From Bacillota bacterium (lineage in GTDB: Bacteria > Bacillota > Clostridia > Clostridiales > Caloramatoraceae), in contig JAEZLD010000190.1 in NCBI GenBank assembly GCA_023415335.1, forward strand, positions 1-7,170: a stretch of DNA of 7,170 bases, read 5' to 3'. The position numbers and the translations under genes are program-made. The notes beneath the pieces are model-generated. The model was given only the letters and a program-made list of their open reading frames with translations, had not been told where the DNA came from and ran no database searches. Positions 5,924-7,170 of the stretch are shown here, piece after piece; within the stretch, counting starts at the first letter, position 1; every line of letters begins with the position of its first letter.

Positions 5924-6130
5924 CTATTCTGCTTTTCTAAAGCTGACAGTTTGTTGTTTAATGGATATCTTATCTACCTTATATCCATACTCCAAAAGCT
6001 CCTTCTTATAGTTTAAGAAGGAATGGTCAATAGGAACCCCAGACACCTGTGCTATCTCATCAAATGTCAGCTTAAGTGTCTCTTCATTCTGGTTATGTAC
6101 ATATTCCCATAGCTTATTATACTTACTCAT
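5924..6130 (-). CDS. Small 68-aa protein, possibly DUF7662-like
   Basis: I do not recognise this gene with certainty. The N-terminal pattern KYNKLWEYV, then LKLTFDEIAQVSGVPI (about 19-34), then a tail ending VSFRK, resembles the small DUF7662-type domain, in which a KY..L..YL helix precedes a LSF.EIE segment and a short beta pair. This is from memory, not a search. It has no signal peptide, membrane segment or cysteines and is probably a cytosolic mixed alpha/beta domain. GGAGG lies 9 nt before the ATG. Gaps of 32 bases to the CYTH-like gene and 42 bases to the EEP gene indicate co-transcription. It could be a small binding domain or regulator; no reaction can be proposed. Confidence 0.8.
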   Translation of the reverse strand: MSKYNKLWEYVHNQNEETLKLTFDEIAQVSGVPIDHSFLNYKKELLEYGYKVDKISIKQQTVSFRKAE

Positions 6131-6162
6131 GTTACTATTCCTCCATAATATATAATATGAAT

Positions 6163-6717
6163 TCAGCCTAGTATTTCATCAAGGGCCAGTTCTGCCTTCT
6201 TAACAAAATAATTGGATCTGTCATAGGACAGCTTATAGCTATCCAAAATTTCCTTCATCTGTTCTGTCTCATTAGTTGTTCCTTCTATCTCAATACATAC
6301 GTACTTATCATTTACCAGTTGGACAATCAGTTCTGTTTTACTATCGGTATAGACTATACATTTATCATACACATTAAATAAACTCCTGTAATTTATAGCC
6401 TCCATAAAGCTAATAGCCTTGCTTATATCCGTTACAGGGCACTCTGTTTTTCCCTGTTCCACGATGTCTCCATTGTCTGCATATTTTTTATATTTGTACA
6501 CCAAAGCTTTTTTAACGCCCACTATATCCCTTACCAATATACAATTCTTCTGCACCTCTAACTTGGGTAGGGCTGTAATGTCTATATTCCTGTCTATCAT
6601 ATACTCATCATTTATCTCATACACCTCCTTTATCCTGAAGCCCTTTTCCAATAGCTCCTTGTTAAGTTCCTCATATGAGCAAGTAGCCATAACAGTTATT
6701 TCATTTTCCAGTTTCAT
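6163..6717 (-). CDS. Divergent CYTH-domain-like protein
   Basis: This 184-aa protein looks like a single CYTH (adenylate cyclase CyaB / thiamine triphosphatase) tunnel fold. The N-terminus LENEITV (3-9) sits where the ExExK signature belongs: Glu4 and Glu6 are present, but the lysine is Thr8. Later strands carry alternating charged residues expected inside the tunnel: YEINDEYMID (33-42), ILVRDI (60-65), KKALVYKYKK (69-78), YDKCIVYTD (117-125) and VCIEIEG (140-146). The length fits a one-domain CYTH protein. Family members hydrolyse triphosphates or make cAMP with a metal. Loss of the signature lysine suggests altered substrate or a binding-only role. It starts after AGAGG with an 8-nt spacer, 29 bases past the 61-aa gene. 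The fold is fairly likely; the reaction is unknown. Confidence 0.78.
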   Translation of the reverse strand: MKLENEITVMATCSYEELNKELLEKGFRIKEVYEINDEYMIDRNIDITALPKLEVQKNCILVRDIVGVKKALVYKYKKYADNGDIVEQGKTECPVTDISKAISFMEAINYRSLFNVYDKCIVYTDSKTELIVQLVNDKYVCIEIEGTTNETEQMKEILDSYKLSYDRSNYFVKKAELALDEILG

Positions 6718-6746
6718 ATAATTAACCTCTTCATTTATCCTTAATA

Positions 6747-6932
6747 TCAGACGTATATAAATTCGTTTATTGCATCAGCAAACCTATACTTATCAAGCAA
6801 TTTCATGTTCTCAGCTGAAAGGTTAATACCATATTCCTGTAGTCCATAGGACAAAGTCGCCATCATTGCATAATATTCACCATATCTCCCAAGCTGTATT
6901 ATGTTTAATTTAGACCAATCTGTACAAGTCAT
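6747..6932 (-). CDS. Small 61-aa protein of unknown function
   Basis: The protein begins MTCTDWSKLNIIQLGRYGEY and ends in a short helical tail. I cannot assign a function. The motif WSKLN..QLGRYGEYY recalls the N-terminus of a larger nuclease-like family of Firmicutes, in which a similar WSKLN.LQLGRYAEYF helix precedes a GIDFV catalytic strand. Here the protein stops before any such strand, so it is either a different small family or only the helical part. The start is chosen from AGGAGGG (6941-6947) lying 8 nt before the ATG; an ATG 36 bases upstream would include that site. A TATACT at 6957-6962 could be its -10 box, but the -35 match is poor. It appears to be the first gene of the operon. 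Confidence 0.72.
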   Translation of the reverse strand: MTCTDWSKLNIIQLGRYGEYYAMMATLSYGLQEYGINLSAENMKLLDKYRFADAINEFIYV

Positions 6933-6940
6933 ACTCTTCA

Positions 6941-6946
6941 CCCTCC
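6941..6946 (-). promoter_or_regulatory. Ribosome binding site of the 61-aa gene, decides the start codon
   Basis: GGAGGG in the RNA, within AAAAGGAGGG, lies 8 nt before the ATG at 6932. This rules against the longer 73-aa reading that starts at 6968. Confidence 0.75.
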
Positions 6947-7033
6947 TTTTTATTACAGTATAGCACACCTTTCATCCATATTATGTAATTATTCCACTTT
7001 TTTATTAATACACACTGTACCATGTTACATTAC

Positions 7034-7063
7034 AAAAAATGACAGCTGTAAAAACTGCTGCCA
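7034..7063 (-). terminator. Probable terminator of the gene to the right
   Basis: RNA UGGCAGC pairs with GCUGUCA (one G-U), with two further pairs after an A-A mismatch and a short U-rich loop. UUUUUU follows at 7039-7034. It lies about 30-50 bases after the possible end of a reading frame at the right edge and before the first gene of the 61-aa operon, a sensible place to separate two transcripts. Confidence 0.6.
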
Positions 7064-7093
7064 CCATTTTTAATACTTGTAAATAATATATAT

Positions 7094-7168
7094 CTACATT
7101 GAACAACCTCTACTTTTTCCTCCGAATGTCAGTCGCCTTCCACCTAATACACAAGTTCTCCTGGCCTG
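7094..7168 (-). CDS. Possible 3' end of a gene entering from the right edge
   Basis: Two minus-strand frames stay open from the window edge. One ends at 7094 with a Gly/Arg/Cys-rich tail (TCVLGGRRLTFGGKSRGCSM). The other ends at 7110 with a basic tail (CIRWKATDIRRKK). Either would put a stop codon shortly before the terminator at 7034-7063, so one is probably the C-terminus of a real protein. I cannot decide which, and recognise neither. The span given is for the frame ending at 7094. Confidence 0.3.
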   Translation of the reverse strand, partial: QARRTCVLGGRRLTFGGKSRGCSM

Positions 7169-7170
7169 TA

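Noticed and set aside
6419..6721. 100-codon plus-strand ORF opposite the CYTH-like gene
   Set aside because: It is antisense to a gene with a good ribosome binding site and operon context, and its composition looks like a reverse reading.
7094..7099. ATG-TAG start-stop pair after an AGAGG
   Set aside because: Minimal start-stop ORFs can be regulatory, but it lies upstream of a terminator and not next to any gene start, so chance is more likely.
7005..7106. Hydrophobic 33-aa minus-strand ORF with a TTG start near the right edge
   Set aside because: It runs through the terminator hairpin and has a poorly spaced ribosome binding site; the hairpin is the simpler explanation.
1..7170. CRISPR array, insertion sequence, rRNA or tRNA genes
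   Set aside because: I saw no regularly spaced repeats, transposase motifs with terminal inverted repeats, or rRNA or tRNA-like sequence.

Overview
The window is AT-rich, with strong AGGAGG-type ribosome binding sites, compact genes with short gaps, and clostridial-looking proteins. It most likely comes from a Clostridium or a close relative in the Firmicutes. I could not run a similarity search, so all family names rest on motifs read by eye. Every gene I accept lies on the minus strand, so transcription runs from high to low coordinates.

Layout in the direction of transcription. At the right edge (about 7094-7170) is the possible 3' end of an unidentified gene, followed by a likely terminator (7034-7063). 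Next comes a probable operon of five closely spaced genes: a 61-aa small protein (6747-6932), a divergent CYTH-fold protein (6163-6717), a 68-aa small protein (5924-6130), a membrane-anchored endonuclease/exonuclease/phosphatase-family enzyme (4694-5881) and a GNAT acetyltransferase (4017-4604). I do not recognise a shared pathway for this set.

The most interesting part is 3481-3877, upstream of an ABC-F ATPase. A near-consensus promoter drives a leader of about 360 nt. The leader encodes an unlisted 48-aa upstream ORF with its own strong ribosome binding site (3667-3813), then an intrinsic terminator (3596-3627), then the ABC-F gene (1561-3471). Several segments of the upstream ORF are complementary to sequences after or inside the terminator, and one leader segment is complementary to the ABC-F Shine-Dalgarno site. 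This is the layout of an antibiotic-responsive, ribosome-mediated attenuator, as known for other ABC-F resistance genes (vmlR, vga(A), lmo0919). The peptide and its fold look specific to this locus.

The ABC-F gene is followed by a flavodoxin-like gene (1006-1512) with no visible terminator between them. A 16-bp perfect hairpin (968-1004) then separates the flavodoxin from a histidine phosphatase (386-955), whose ribosome binding site begins two or three bases after the hairpin. A long inverted repeat (212-270) probably ends the cluster. The first 211 bases hold no gene that I can support.
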